Below the pieces are notes generated by a model. That model ran no database searches. It saw only the letters and a list, made by a program, of their open reading frames with translations, and had not been told where the DNA came from. A program made the position numbers and the translations under genes. DNA of 64,000 nt. Source: Takakia lepidozioides (lineage: Eukaryota > Streptophyta > Takakiopsida > Takakiales > Takakiaceae). The DNA lies in NCBI GenBank assembly GCA_030704615.1, contig CM060731.1, forward strand, positions 61,482,756-61,546,755, given 5' to 3'. This document shows, in pieces, positions 35,368 to 48,262 of the stretch (the stretch's first letter is position 1; every line of letters begins with the position of its first letter).

Positions 35368-36527
35368 TATAATTCAGTTTCTCAACTGCACAAGCACAAG
35401 TGATTGTTAATTGAGGTTGTTGCAGATAGCTATATAGTTGTGAACAAAAACTAGAATGTTATATTACTAGGTCACATGCTTAACCCCTAAAGGACAAGGG
35501 CCAATTTTTACCAAGACCTCAAAAACTGGACCCTGGCCCTCTAAAACATTTATATCTTGAGATTTACTAAGGTCCTGTAAAACTAACCCTTGGAATATAC
35601 TCTCAACTACCCCTGGCCGGGGGATGGGAATGCCTCACTTGTAGGACGACCACAAAAATCCGTGTCTAAATCCAACCAGCAGATCCAAAGAATATAATGT
35701 CTAAAGTGGTGAAAAAAAAAACATTAAGTAAATAGGGGAAAAAAAAGTGCTTTCCCATCTGCAAACTGGTTTGACATGACACTCTCCAGAATCTGGTGCC
35801 CTGTCATATAAGACACTTTCCTGCAAATTTCATCTTTTTCTGACATAATCTCAGGTGGGCTGCTTTGTATGCTAAAAATGGGGGGTCAAATTTGGGATTT
35901 TCCTTCGGGCAGGAAAAAGGTTTGCTCAGAAAATTGAGGAAACATTTTGAGCCGTTCATTTGGCAAAAAATAGCAATTGTCATTAGCATCATGCAGTGGG
36001 TGTCGTAGACATGTGCACCCATTGTCACCCACTGGTGATTTGTAATTCGCTTGATATGGTCGAACATGACCCAATTGTTTGACAACTCCCCACTCGTCAT
36101 CCTGTCGACCAGTTGGACGCCGCTGCCAGGTCCACACGTGGACATTTTGAATACGAAACAACGATCTGTCTCAGTCCCTTATCGCTCCGGTGGGAATGTT
36201 GTGGGTGAGTATGGCTTTTACGCAAAAACATTTCGGGCCAATCTGAGTCTCCTACTAGGTCTTTTTACCCCCTGCCCACGAGACTTGCAATTGCACCTAT
36301 GTGGGCCTATAATTTTTGGACAGTAGCCCTCTCTTGTGGAGGGTTTTAGGGGGTGCCTCATCCTACCAGTTCCTAAATTGATTAGGCCTCCACCCCTCCC
36401 AAGGCATGTCCACCCCCCCCACCCCAGGTTCGGGCCACCCCTATATTTATTGGGTTTTGGGGTCACCCACCCCACGCGTTCATGGGCCACCTATGCCGGA
36501 AATGTGTCCCGGTTTTCATGACGGGAA
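35368..36527. other. Intergenic repeat-like DNA after MED17
   Basis: No gene recognised. A possible DNA element may run from about 35485 to 37350: the left end starts CTTAACCCCTAAAGGAC and the right end, reverse complemented, starts CTTAACCCCAAAGTGTC. The match fades after about 15 bases and I see no target duplication, so this is tentative. A stretch near 35850-35910 (GCTTTGTATG and a poly-G run) resembles one near 46890-46930. Confidence 0.3.
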
Positions 36528-37068
36528 AACAAAACTCGCCGGATTTCACAAAGTGGACGGAAGCATCTCCAAGCAGCTCTCAAGCCATCAATTGAGTCTC
36601 CTCCCGCGCTCTCCCACCCCCCCACAACAACAGGTTTGACACCAAACCACGCCCGGAGCTACCATCACCATTGATTCCAGCTTGGGGATTAGGCATAGAG
36701 CTCTCCGAGGCAGGTAGGCTGCAGGTGCCATTTAGGGGGTAAGTGACGCAATAAAGGGTGTTGGGAGACGTGCCACCCTGCCAAGGGGGTGCAAAAACCA
36801 AACAAAACTCGCCGGATTTCACAAAGTGGACGGAAGCATCTCCAAGCAGCTCTCAAGCCATCAATTGAGTCTCCTCCCGCGCTCTCCCACCCCCCCCCAC
36901 AACAACAGGTTTGACACCAAACCACGCCCGGAGCTACCATCACCATTGATTCCAGCTTGGGGATTAGGCATAGAGATCTCCGAGGCAGGTAGGCTGCAGG
37001 TGCCATTTAGGGGGTAAGTGACGCAATAAAGGGTGTTGGGAGACGTGCCACCCTGCCAAGGGGGTGCA
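36528..37068 (+). repeat. Recent tandem duplication, two copies of about 267 bp
   Basis: Copy 1 is 36528-36793 and copy 2 is 36801-37068; both begin AACAAAACTCGCCGGATTTC and end CCAAGGGGGTGCA. I see one substitution (GAGCTCTCC against GAGATCTCC) and a two- to three-base difference in a cytosine run. Near identity means the duplication is young, or arose in assembly. No protein is evident. Confidence 0.9.
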
Positions 37069-37893
37069 TGACATTTCACCCTAACCTAACCCTAGTTGCC
37101 ACATCATCCTCAGGACAAGTTAGATGGTGAAAAGTGGCCTCAAAATCATGAGTGTGACAAAATCTGCGCTCTCCATGTGTCAATTGCCAAGTCGTATGAC
37201 CAATTGAGCAATGCCCCATCATATGTAACTTGATTTTCAATTGAATGAGCCTATGTGGGCCCACATCAGGCTTAACCTCAAGGATAACCAGCCTATTTTC
37301 TAAACCCAACCGCCCCAAGTTGGGTCGTTTTGACACTTTGGGGTTAAGTCATTATACTCTCGAAAGTCGGGGTGGGGGTTTTCATTCCACAATAAGTAAA
37401 TACTTGCCATATCAGCTGTGACTTGTGATTCCACTGGTGTAGAATGGAGTACTTCAAGTTAAAAGCATCTTGGTGCCAACCATGAAGCTTAAATGGATTT
37501 CTGTTCAGTCTCTTTCCAACAATTGTGGCTTAAAAAACCCACTCAAGACACAGCAATGTTAACCTTCAAAAGACCTGCACTTGATTTGCTTGAGCATGCA
37601 GTTACATCCTCAATACAAAGACCACCAAAACTAAGCCCTGCCTCTCCAGGAACACTCATTATAGCTTTGGTCAAACTCCACACAATAGTGTGCATTCCCC
37701 ACAGGTAGCCTAGTGCGCCTCCAGACTAGCTTTGTTGTGTGAAGCCACGTTGGTAGAAACTCCAAAAAGCTTCCTGCATTCAGAATCCAGTGCTTATGCT
37801 TGAAAACAACATAAATAACCCCGTTCATGTACAATCACATTCTTACACCTATATTTTATTCACAGAACGTACATAATAAACCAAACTGGAGAA
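37069..37893. other. Region downstream of the JASON-like gene, no feature
   Basis: No coding exon or repeat with clear borders was identified. It probably includes the 3' UTR of the minus-strand gene that ends at 37894. Confidence 0.4.
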
Positions 37894-40800
37894 CTAGTTG
37901 CAATCCAACACTGTAAGAGAACCCATTTGAAGACTGCACCTTGGGGGTACATCAGCATCTGTGGCCAGGGCCCGTTCAAGTCTTTCCTCAAAAGGTGTTG
38001 CATGCCAGCTCACTTTCTGATCCTGAGAACCACCAATCCCATCGTCTTTGTTAAGCAAAACTGTGCAAAATTTAGAAGGTGCGTCAGAATCCTGGTATTG
38101 GCAACAGAGAAGTTAGAGGTTCCTTAGTGCTGCCTGGCTATCCAAAGGAAACTTACAACATGAAAGCTCTGGCCCAGGAAGGTCATAGAGTTGCAAAAGT
38201 CTGTTTTCAAAATACTTCTGAAACTTGACTTTTATTTGGACCTCTTTTAGCTAAGAATCATCAGTTAAGCAGATGAGTACAAGCCTCATCGTGCCGTTGT
38301 ACCTCTCTGTACTTATTCGTGGAGTTTGGAATGCCATTGCCATCCCACCATTGTCGCTTTGAAGAGCATGCAGCTTCCCAATACCCTGCAACTGAACCAA
38401 AGATTGGCCTGTCCTCTGGACTGATGTCCAGCAACCTCGTAAAAGATGTCTCCCTCTTGAATCCATTTGGAGAGATAAAGACTTCAGGAGCTATTAAAGT
38501 TTGTCTTACAGGAGTTTGCCTATCAAGTATGTGACAATCTACTGTCTCCCCTCCAGTCCGCAAACTTCTGGATGATTTGGAAAAGGCATTCTCCTTCCCA
38601 CAGCTGTTTGTACCACTTGGAGCAAGGGAAATTTTGGGAGCTGTCATATTAAGATCTTGACACTCAGCCATGGCCCTGTCAACATCTTTTGACTCTGCCA
38701 CAGGCTGCAACTCTTTCTGCACTTCTGTCATTGATACAAAAGACATTCTCTCCTTGCGAAAGCTTTCTGTTCCTTCCAGATCTCCATATGTACAAGGTGC
38801 ATTTGATGATGGCTTTCTGCTTCGACACTCCCTCATGTCACCTTTTGTCTCTGCTGTACTTTGCAAATTGATGGAATTCTCTTTTTGGACGCCATCCATC
38901 CACTTCTCTTCCTTATCTCTTCTTGTCAGGCCTAATCCATAAGAATGTCATGAGGATTAAGTGAAACAATTTACGAGATACTTCAGAGAGAAATGATTCT
39001 GAGAAATATCGTATTACAAGCAAAATTTTCATCAGGAAAAGGAAGCAAGTTCTGGGGAAGTAAGCACTTACTGGCACAATCAAGCTGGAAACCCATTAGA
39101 TGCATGATGTACAAGCAAATCAAATACAGCTAGGAGATTCAGCAGATGGTTAATGCTTACCAGAATCTGAGCTTGACTCCCCAGATTTGGTGAAGATTGT
39201 ATGCTTGTCACTGCTTGAGGCAGTCTTAAGTAGTGAGTTCCAATACTGAACTTGGTGCCGTACACAGTAAGAGCCTTCACTATTGTCGGTCGAAGCCTCT
39301 TCTTCACTGCTTTGCTTACTCTCTTGTGGCTCCTTGGCTACGTCTTTCACTTTCACTTCTTCAACATCTCTTTGCTCATCATTATCATGCTTGTGGAGCT
39401 TCTCCTTTACCTCATCCCTTTGCCCAACTTTCATCCGCTCATCATTCTCAGATACATACCAAGAGAATTTAGCTGGGCGGACAATGCCTTGCTGTACAGG
39501 ACAGGAGGCGAGGTCTGTTGGCACGGAAATATGCTGCTCTTTCCCTGGAGAACCTACCCCCAATTGCTCCCCTCTAGAACCTGGTTTGGTGGCATCACCT
39601 GTCTTGAATGATGCCTCATTTTTTAAACTCTGAATCTCTTTGATACTTTGGATGGCCTCCAGTGCATCCACAAACCAACTACGGTCATTACTGGGATGCA
39701 AGTCAATACAATCCTGTGACACAGTCCATCTGGAGCTGTTCTCAATGGATGCAAGAACAGGTGGCATAGGGTGAGCCTGCACTTGACCAACTTCATTTCC
39801 TGTTGACTTTACTATGAGTGCATGAGTCCCTTCAGATGGACTATGCCTTGGCCTGCCAAAGTTGATTGCTGCCTCACTGGAGAGACTTAGGGGCTTTGCA
39901 TTAGCATGATAGGAAACTTGTTCGTGTTCCTGATTCTCCTTCTCACCATTTGGGGACTCAAGAGAAATAGACTCAGGAGAATCTGTTAATGATGATAAAT
40001 CCTTCCCGAAATCGACTTTTCCAGAAAGCTTCCTCCTGGTGTTCTTTTCTTTTGAGGAGAAAGAAGGGGATGCACATTGTATAAGTCTGATGTCAATGCT
40101 GCCCTCCTCTCGAGATGCATGAGTATTGTCCAAGTTTGCATCCGGATCTCTTCCTTCAACATCGTGTGCTGTTTCAATTCCACTCTCTGATTCATCGGAT
40201 ATCTTTGTAACATCTGTTGCCGCACATGCAAAGGGAAGGGAAACCTCGCTTTTGGTAGGATCAGCAGGGCTATCTATAGCAAGAGAGCTGAGACCGTTCT
40301 TTCCAATAATTTGGCCTTCAAAGTCCTGATTTTGGATGATGTGACGTGCTGTCTCTTCAAGGCTACGAGGTGTTTCCTGACTGTTACAGAATTGCTTGGT
40401 ATCACAATGCCCTCCATCCACCACAATATTTGTGGCGTCATTCATACTGCTCTGCCTGCTCCATGAGCCTTCTGTCAAGGCTTCTGGCACAGGTGATAAT
40501 GGCCTCCGGAAGGCACGAGATCTCAATGCCAGTGAACACCTCCGAGAGCGAAACAGGTTGCCCATGCTCACACTTGACACACTTGTTGATATCCTGGAGA
40601 CTTTCTGAAGCGATGAACCTTCTGAAGCATGCAGATCTCGCCGTGCCTGCTTGAAGGCTGCCACTGCACCTGTGAGTTGGGCGTCCATGTGCTCAGCCAT
40701 CATGGCATTACTCGGCCCACGAGGGCTCTGGCGAGAATGGAGAGACTGAGGACTTCTTGGACGCTTTTCATTGGGCTCCTGAGATGCTGATCTCTTCAGT

Positions 40801-43084
40801 CTCCTTTTGGCAACCCTTTGGATTTCTTTCACCATTGTGTCAGCTGCGGCATTCAGACGTACCCCAGTAGTTCGAGGAGACCTCGCATCATCTTTCACAT
40901 ATTTTGCATTATCTTTAACATTAGTGGAAAAGCTGCTTGGGCATGGTCCACTTTGCACCTCCACCCACTGCACATCCTCAGATTCACGAGTAGTCATAGG
41001 AGCCACAGTGAGGCTGGATGATTTCAGACCTTCCCGTTCATCTCCACCCTGAAGACAATTTTTCGTTCAGAAAAAAATCACATTTCGAGAGGTTTGTTAG
41101 AAAATTATATCAAGCCTCTAGCCCCTGAATGCTCAGCCGTTAACAAATCTGTCTTCAAGCATAGCAACCACATTGCCAACAATGCCCTCTACAACTTATA
41201 TGGACAGACCCACATAATTGAAGTATTCAAGGTTGAAATTCAGGTGTTACCTGCTGGGATCGGTACTCCTGAGTTCGACACTTTTTTCCAAAACTCGATG
41301 ATTGAGAGAGCTCCAACAAGAGTTGTGGTGAAGGGACAGTTTCATTTCCCCGCAAAAGCAAACTGAGGAAGGACCCACGCTCCTCAGATTTCTTTTGCAA
41401 GCCATCTGATTTAGGACTTCTTGAAATCCTTTTTCCATCTGGAGTCACAACAGCAGTTCTGTGTCGTTCCATATGGTCTGGGCTTTGTGGTCTACTGGTT
41501 CGATTATTCTGTCCTCCCTCTGCCCATCTTCTGTGTTGCTTTGACAAGGCAGGAGAGAGGCCTTCTTGCTGCAGTGATGTTTTGACACCCTGTGATTCCT
41601 GAGCATTCCTAGCAGACCTGTAGAAGAAAACCAAGGCCTCAGCTGTTCCACCTACATTGGTCCAAGCATGGGAACATGTCCTTCTCTACTTGCATCAGCC
41701 AAGTTTTGATAGAACCTGAACTTGATATTTCATTTGAAACTAGAGCTGACCACAGCTGTAGAAAGAGGGAACCAGTACAATACCTCCTGCCCCAACACTT
41801 ACCCAGACAATGAGCCCTTGCCCGAAACTGATGACTTATGTGAAGATTCCAGCCCAGACAAAGGTCCTGAAAAGTGTTTCCCTAAAACGGAGGCATTTTT
41901 CGCTGCTTGTTCTCCAGCTTTTCCCCACGGAGGCTTTGTGATTTTTGAATATCTCAGAAACGGATTCCAGTCTTCTTCGCCGTTGTCCCCTTCTGAAACA
42001 AGTCTGGTTTTCTCAAAGGACTTTCGGCGTGCTTCAAGGATGTCCTCAGATTTACGCAGGGCACCACATGAGCGCAAGTACGACACCTGGTATTATATGA
42101 ACTGTTAGTCAATGTATTGGGTGTGTTACAATGTATAAGTTGTGAACACCACTCTGCAAGCTAGCATGACCTACAGAGACAGTAGCAGTGATAGGCAGTG
42201 AGGATGATGGCAGAAGCCAACCACCAGACCTCTTCTCGAAGCTTCTTTGCTTCCTCCTCTTCAGCAACCAATTTTAGTCTGAGCACAGCAACCTCCTCTT
42301 CAAGTTCATTCACATGCACTTGCAAATTCGTCCCGCATTTCCCATCAGAGCCCTTACCAAGTGCATCGATGCTTAAGCACTTGCTGACACCTGTTGGCAC
42401 CTTGATTACCTCTGCTTGACCTGAGTTGCCACTTAGAGAGACGTTGGAATGTGCCCCAATTTTGAGGGAACTGTCTCCACATCCATGCCCTGTGAACATA
42501 TGGACATCAAATATCTTCAAGCAATGCTTCACAGCCACACAGGATAGCTTTCAAAGGACAAACTCAGCAGCAAACCACAAGCAAAACCATTGGAAGAGAA
42601 GCTGCCATTCGCTTAAACAAGAAAGTGCCACTCTCTTTAGTTTCCAGCTTGTAACATCATTTCCTATACATGGTAAGTTGACTCCAGTCAAACATCTACG
42701 TTCTGACATGCATATGATGTCTTATATCGGAGACTTCGACAAACGAATCTCCAATTGGCCTTGGCTTGTTCAGCTGAGGTCAAGGCTAACTTCAGGCAAG
42801 ACTATATACATGATTCTGGATTCTGGCTTATGGCCACCACATCTCCCTTGCAAACGCAGTTACTTTTCTATGGATCGTTCCTCAATGGCCAAGATGAGCA
42901 GTTTGTAAAATCTCCTCGTGGTAGCGACGAACCAGACAAAGATTCGAAGCGAAAGGAGGGAGGGGGCAGAGGGACGAGGCAATTACCTCCTTTTGGTAAT
43001 AGTCTTGCTCCCAGCTGCACAGGAAGACCATGAAATCTTAGAGGATGTCTCTGGCTGCTTACTCTTCCCTGCCGCGGACGCCAT
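37894..43084 (-). CDS. JASON-like protein
   Basis: Arabidopsis JASON acts in male meiosis through spindle position; relatives bind or regulate division machinery. Supported exons on the minus strand: 42489-42230, 42086-41803, 41617-41251, 41048-39161, 38931-38303, 38022-37894. Their phases agree. The diagnostic C-terminal block is complete across two exons: GSVAGYWE, then WWDGNGIPNSTNKYRE joined to DQKVSWHATPFEERLERALA. A second family block, VSYLRSCGALRKSEDILEARR, follows a short coiled coil (NELEEEVAVLRLKLVAEEEE). The large exon 41048-39161 encodes a long, low-complexity Ser/Glu-rich middle with many basic SP sites. First exon(s) are unresolved: an ATG at 43084 (MASAAGKSKQPETSSKISW) with a donor at 42987 is plausible, but its phase does not fit the 42489 acceptor. 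The N-terminal MGCFF start I remember from land-plant JASON was not found. Confidence 0.75.
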
Positions 43085-45957
43085 TCAATCAAATAACTAG
43101 AGAAGGAATCAAAATCAAGTTCAATCCGTATGAATCTTACCTACATCATACAATGCCTCTACCATTCGCTTCGATGCACCCACCACCACTGCATGCGTAC
43201 ATGATGACAGGCACGCAAGGTTGTTGAATCTGTAACCTGTGAATCTACATGACATTATGATAACTTTACAATCACTTAGCACGTACCCTGCTATTTGGAT
43301 GTACAGTTCTGTCTGAATAGATGCCCGCTTGGACTGCCTTTCCGCGCATGCAAGTCCACAGCCACCCCATCACTCCAGTCACAGAAATGCAGACTTCGAT
43401 TCGCAAATTCCTGTGTCTTCCCCTCCTCGATACTTGGCTTAACTTACCTTACAAGGCCCTACCCTTGCATCGGGCGTCGGATTCAAATCTCATGACATGC
43501 ATACCTAGAACGCCCTCTCAACAGGCAACCTACGTTTCCTTCAATCTTCTTCCTTGCTTGCACAACATCAATCTCCGTGCTCGTGGAACAGGTCCTGAGA
43601 GAAATGTGTCTCACTTCGGAGTTCGACCGCATGCTGAGTTCCAGTCTCAGCTCTACAACTTTCATCTTCCTCTGAAATTGGTAACAATTCAACCACAAGA
43701 ACTCGTATAAATGTCATCTTTGGTAGGAGGGGCCGTCTGAGAGATGACAGATTAGACTTCGACGTCCGCATGTCGTCCTTGAAAGGGCCTTCCATCTCAC
43801 GTCAGGACACTCGGATGTTGCTTCTTCCATGGTCTCGCTCTATTCACTGAGTACGTGGGTACAGAGGTTTGTAGACAGCGGAACAAAACTTGTCGATATC
43901 GAAGAGACTAGCGTGATGAATTGCGGCTCAACAAAATGTAGTTCATTCGTAAATGCACGTGTGATAGATACAGCTGCTGTGAGGAAGTGAGAGCGAGTGC
44001 GGCATCTCGAAGACTAAGATTGACTTCAGACTACAGTATTCCAGACATGTACTTCCACGGTTCGCTGTCGGAAAGCAAGCCTTAAAATTACACCATCTGT
44101 CAACACAGCACTCTTGTTTGGAAAGACAATTGAGATTGAGCCAGATAAATGCAAATCAGCTCAAAAGTTCCAGCTTTACCAGTGCCATGAGTCCACAACT
44201 ACCCCAAGTGTCTCCACTAAATTCGCAGGAACCCCGAAGTTTTCATGGATAATAAGCGCACCATATTGCAACGGTGAGACAAGGGAATGTAGTACTGAAG
44301 ACTGAAGCTCAGATGAACGTCGTTGAATTGCAGAGCTGACAGTGCATAAGCGTCACAGGCCTGATTCGACTGCTTACAAGTTTCTTTCACTGTGGAGGAT
44401 AATAGAAGATCGATGATGTTGTGACTGCCTAATGATATACATGAAGGCAGCCAGACGGATCCGTCACAGCACGGCCCAAACTAAAGACGGCCATCAATCT
44501 AAACGCCAGAATGCACAGTCGCAGAGTGTCCGGATCCGACCTGGCTGGTAGTCTACACAATGGAGAACCGAACAGCGATCCACAGGACAGTAACACAAAT
44601 CCGTGTGGCGAAAAATGACGACCTCGCACCAACCCCACGCTCCCAGCACGAAAAACCAAGCTCTTCTCTCCAAGAACTGTTCGCAAATCCGACAGCCACG
44701 CCAGCCCGCCCGTGCCTGGGAAGAAACACCGTTAGAAGCAGGCAGCCGCATTTAACGCCTGCCCGGAAGTAGCAGCACGGCCGCCATAATAACTCCAAGC
44801 GTGCCAACACACCAGCTCTCACCTCATCAGCATCCATGCGGCCCGTCCCCGAGTCATCACCACTATTACTCCCACTCCCACTCCCAGTCTCCCACTTCCA
44901 TGCTTCCCATTTCCCGAGCCCCACTGTCCTCCGTGGGCTCCACACCCCGTTTGAATGTGGCAAGGTGGGAAACTCATTGATTCAAGGTCCATAAAACCTC
45001 CTGAATGAGCGCCGGCTGTGCATCAAGAGGCGATGATTGGGGTTGAAGGCGCCACGCCTGCCTCATAACGCTGCAGATCTATGTTTACGCTGCCTTCACT
45101 CTCCTCGTATCTCTGCCTTCATTGCCCTCTCCTCGACGCACCATTATCTTTTTCGAAATATGTAGGATATGGCTCGCTTTCTTTTTATGTGCGCAGAGTA
45201 ACGTTGGGAGTGTATATATAGAGGCAGCGCGCACAGCTGTGTGACGTCCAAATCTGGATCCCTCCACTTTCTGTTTGCTTCGCCAGTGGACAGAAAGGCA
45301 GAGAAACATATGACAGGGGTTTGAACCCCGGACCCACAGGCCAAAGGGGGTTTAAATGCGGGGTTCGGTAGTATGACTGCCTGAGCATTGGCCTTTGCGT
45401 CTGGGGTTCAATCCCTTGTGCGGCCTTCCAGCTGGGCTGTGTGCCTCCATGGCTCAGAAAGGGGATTAATTTCACTCAGCACACTGAGCGGCTGTGGCTT
45501 CGGTTTACTTGGGAAAACCCTAAGTTAGAATTAAAAATCGGGGGCGCCACTGCCTTTACTGTTTAGATGAAGAAATAAATACTGCTGGAAAAAACAATCC
45601 ACAAGTGCCAAAATTCCACGTACAAGTTGTGAGATTTTTGTCAACGTACTTGAATACGACACCTAGGTACTCCACGGCAACTCATCATACTAGGATTTAG
45701 TAGTGTATCCACACAATTAATAGTCACATGTACTTCTACATTGTATATAGTGATAAATGCTGGAATTGCAGAAATTCCAGAAGTTATGACCAACCACCTT
45801 CTTAAGAAATGATTAATCACTCTGGCGGAGGCTCGACGAATACCGTGGTATATGGTAATTTTATATGTGTTCATATGACGGTTGCAAGGGAGAGAATGTG
45901 GTGATTGCCTGCAAGTCCCATACAAACATTTTGAAAGAGAAAGATTAATGTACTAGA
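43085..45957. other. Intergenic region with tRNA-like repeat pieces
   Basis: No gene recognised. Open frames near 44550-44960 on the minus strand are Gly/Ser-rich and probably leader or promoter sequence of the JASON-like gene. The SINE-like piece at 45310-45460 is listed separately. Confidence 0.4.
45310..45460. repeat. SINE-like sequence with tRNA B-box motifs
   Basis: The plus strand has GGCCTTTGCGTCTGGGGTTC followed by AATCCC, a T-arm/B-box word. The minus strand at 45345-45315 has GGGGTTCAAACCCC, another T-arm word. The word TGGCCTTTGCGTCTGG recurs at 49077-49092, followed by GGGGTTCAGTCC. No complete cloverleaf could be folded by eye, so this is read as tRNA-derived SINE debris and not as a tRNA gene. 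Confidence 0.4.
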
Positions 45958-46093
45958 GAACGCGCCCCCTAGGGCGCATTATGGCTCCTAGTGACTCACT
46001 AGGGCGAGGCCGGTAGTTTAGGGTTTAGGGTTTAGGGTAGGCCTCGCCCTAGTGACTCACTAGGAGCCATAATGCGCCCTAGGGGGCGCGTTC
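45958..46093. repeat. 54-bp perfect inverted repeat with telomere repeats in the loop
   Basis: Arm 45958-46011 begins GAACGCGCCCCCTAGGGCGC and is the exact reverse complement of 46040-46093. The 28-base loop contains three TTTAGGG units. Each arm itself holds the near-palindrome CTAGTGACTCACTAG. TTTAGGG is the common plant telomere unit. The right arm borders a dispersed repeat that is seen again near 48165-48262. Confidence 0.95.
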
Positions 46094-46202
46094 CCTGGCG
46101 TAAAGGACTTTTGGGAGCAGATTCTGCGAGGCCCTGATTGGCTGCAGGCCAAAATGAGGCAATTAAAGTCAAACTGCCGATTAGGAGAGTCAAACAGCCG
46201 AT

Positions 46203-46315
46203 TAGGAACGCAGAAAGCGCCAGCGCCGTGGAGCGTCGATCTTCTGCATCCTAATTTGCCTAAAAACCGGCAGAATCTGCCCCCAAAATCGTTTACGTTC
46301 TAGATTGCGAGAAGC
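46203..46315 (+). repeat. Dispersed repeat B, copy 1
   Basis: The block from GCGCCAGCGCC through CCTAATTTGCC and CCCCCAAAATCGTTTAC matches 48172-48262 at most positions. It follows the telomere-loop palindrome within about 110 bases. Confidence 0.7.
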
Positions 46316-48171
46316 TTAGGAATGTGGTGCCAATGCGATATCAACGGATGGAATGTCTGCAAAATAGAAATATATGACGAGAAAGGAGCAGCCTTTGCCA
46401 AGATCATATACATATTTTTGGTGCAGAATTAGGTCTTTCATTGAGGCGTCTTTAGTTCCATTTGGACTTTCTATGACTTCATTATGACATCCTTTAGACC
46501 ATCTGGATTTATTACTTGATTCAGAGCTGAAAACTTAACCCACCCCTAAAGGACGAGAGGTGTTTTTGGATAATTACGGGACCCAACCTCACACGTCAGC
46601 GGATACCTGCCCACTAACATTCATCCACGTGGATTAACCGTACAAACTTCTTCCTACCTACCAGATGCACAAGCCCCCCAAATTTGGGGAGATTCCACTG
46701 TGTTTGGGAGATTATAACATTTGAAGATGGTGCATTTTTTGGAAAATGGAAAAAACAAAGCAAAAGTTCATGTTTGACCAAGCAAATTATCCATGGTCCC
46801 AAATTTTCCTGGGAGAAAAAGTGCTATATTCTTGTGAAGTGCACAATCCCAAACCAGCATACCAAATTTCACCCCAATGTGCTAAAATGAAGGGGGGGTG
46901 CTTTGTATGTGACCGGAATGGGGGTCCAGAAAGAGAATTTGCAAAGGAAATGGTATAAGCCCCATTGGGACCCCAAAATTCTTTCAATTGGGAATTCCAA
47001 TGGTCAATCCCTCATAGGCCAAGAACTACACAAGCCTGCCCAAAAATTTCCCAAAAATACCCTAAATTGCATTTGGGACGTGGGATTTTGTGAAATTTAG
47101 CCTCATCCAGGTCAGGCAATCGGTGGCCGGAATTTCGCCTGAATCCGGCGACGTTTTCCGGGCCACGTCGAGGTTTCCCATTATTTGCCAGGGCCACCTC
47201 ATTCGAGCCGTCCCGATGTTCCTCGGCGTTTTGGGGAGGGCCTCACAAGCACCCGGCGCTGTCGGGTTCCTTCTTTGTGGACTTGTCAACTACCACCAGA
47301 CACGGTGACCTTAGCAGACATGGGACAAGCCTGACAAGCAAGTTTACACACTGAACTGAGGGGGAGTCGAACCCCCTGATCTGCCCTCATATGCAGATAC
47401 TCCCCCCCCCCACACACACACACCCACATGTTCATCGACCCCGGAGTTGATGTGCCTCACGCCAACAATTGCCAAGACACATGAATGCATCCTCGCATTG
47501 GGGACAGAAGTAGTGGGTATGCAGCGCACAACGGATGCACACACGATGAAGCGGGTTGTGTAAAGAGGAATGGCAGCGGGCAGGCTCTATCGCCAACACG
47601 AATGCACGAACCGGACGCACAGACAGCCTACCAGGAGCTATAAGGGTGTGTGCCAAGGCCAGCAAGAACTGCAGATGGGTCAAGGGACGCAACCCCCTCG
47701 CTCGCATGTGATAGACATGCAAGATGTAAGAATTCACAATCGTGGTGTCCACAAGGAAAAAAAGCACTATATGCCACCATTTATGAGTCTTCAGCTGCAT
47801 GTTATATGCAGTTCGCATCTGGTTTTATATATCTACACCACGCATGTAAGTTTGGTGTTGAACATGCATTGGAACAGAAGGCACATGCACCCTAAGGGCC
47901 CATACTTTGATGGCCCACTTGCATGGTTTTTAGGCATATACTGCCGTATAGCACAATACTTACCTTTGTACCTTATCATAATTTCGTCAATTGTTAGCAA
48001 TTGTCGCGCAGGATACTTGAGCAGATGGGTCTATGGGAGGTGGTCGAGGCCTGTAGTAGGACTCCGTATGTATAGAGAGCCAGGCTACCGCGTCATAGCC
48101 GGCCTCCTTAGGGCCAATCAGAAGGCGGCTATGCGGAGAGCAAGATGCTCTCGACTGCTATGAATGCATAA
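46316..48171. other. Intergenic region, simple repeats only
   Basis: No gene recognised. A C-run followed by CA repeats lies at 47402-47424. A T-arm-like GGGGGTTCGACTCCCCC is read on the minus strand near 47350-47370, without a recognisable partner to complete a tRNA. Open frames near 46680-47100 are short and lack motifs. Confidence 0.4.
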
Positions 48172-48262
48172 TGCGCCAGCGCCAAGGAGCAACAATCTTT
48201 GCTTCCTAATTTGCCTCAAAAACGGCACAATCTCCCCCAAAATCCTTTACATTACGAGCACG
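48172..48262 (+). repeat. Dispersed repeat B, copy 2
   Basis: It carries GCGCCAGCGCCAAGGAGC, CCTAATTTGCCTC and CCCCCAAAATCCTTTAC, in the same order as 46203-46315. The preceding CATAATGCGCC also occurs in the arm of the palindrome at 45958-46093. Confidence 0.7.

Noticed and set aside
35485-37350. A 1.9-kb transposon with CTTAACCCC ends
   Set aside because: End similarity fades after about 15 bases and no target duplication is visible, so it was kept only as a tentative remark.
47340-47380. A tRNA gene suggested by a GGGGGTTCGACTCCCCC T-arm on the minus strand
   Set aside because: No A box or acceptor stem can be found; the upstream side is a C-run and CA repeat.
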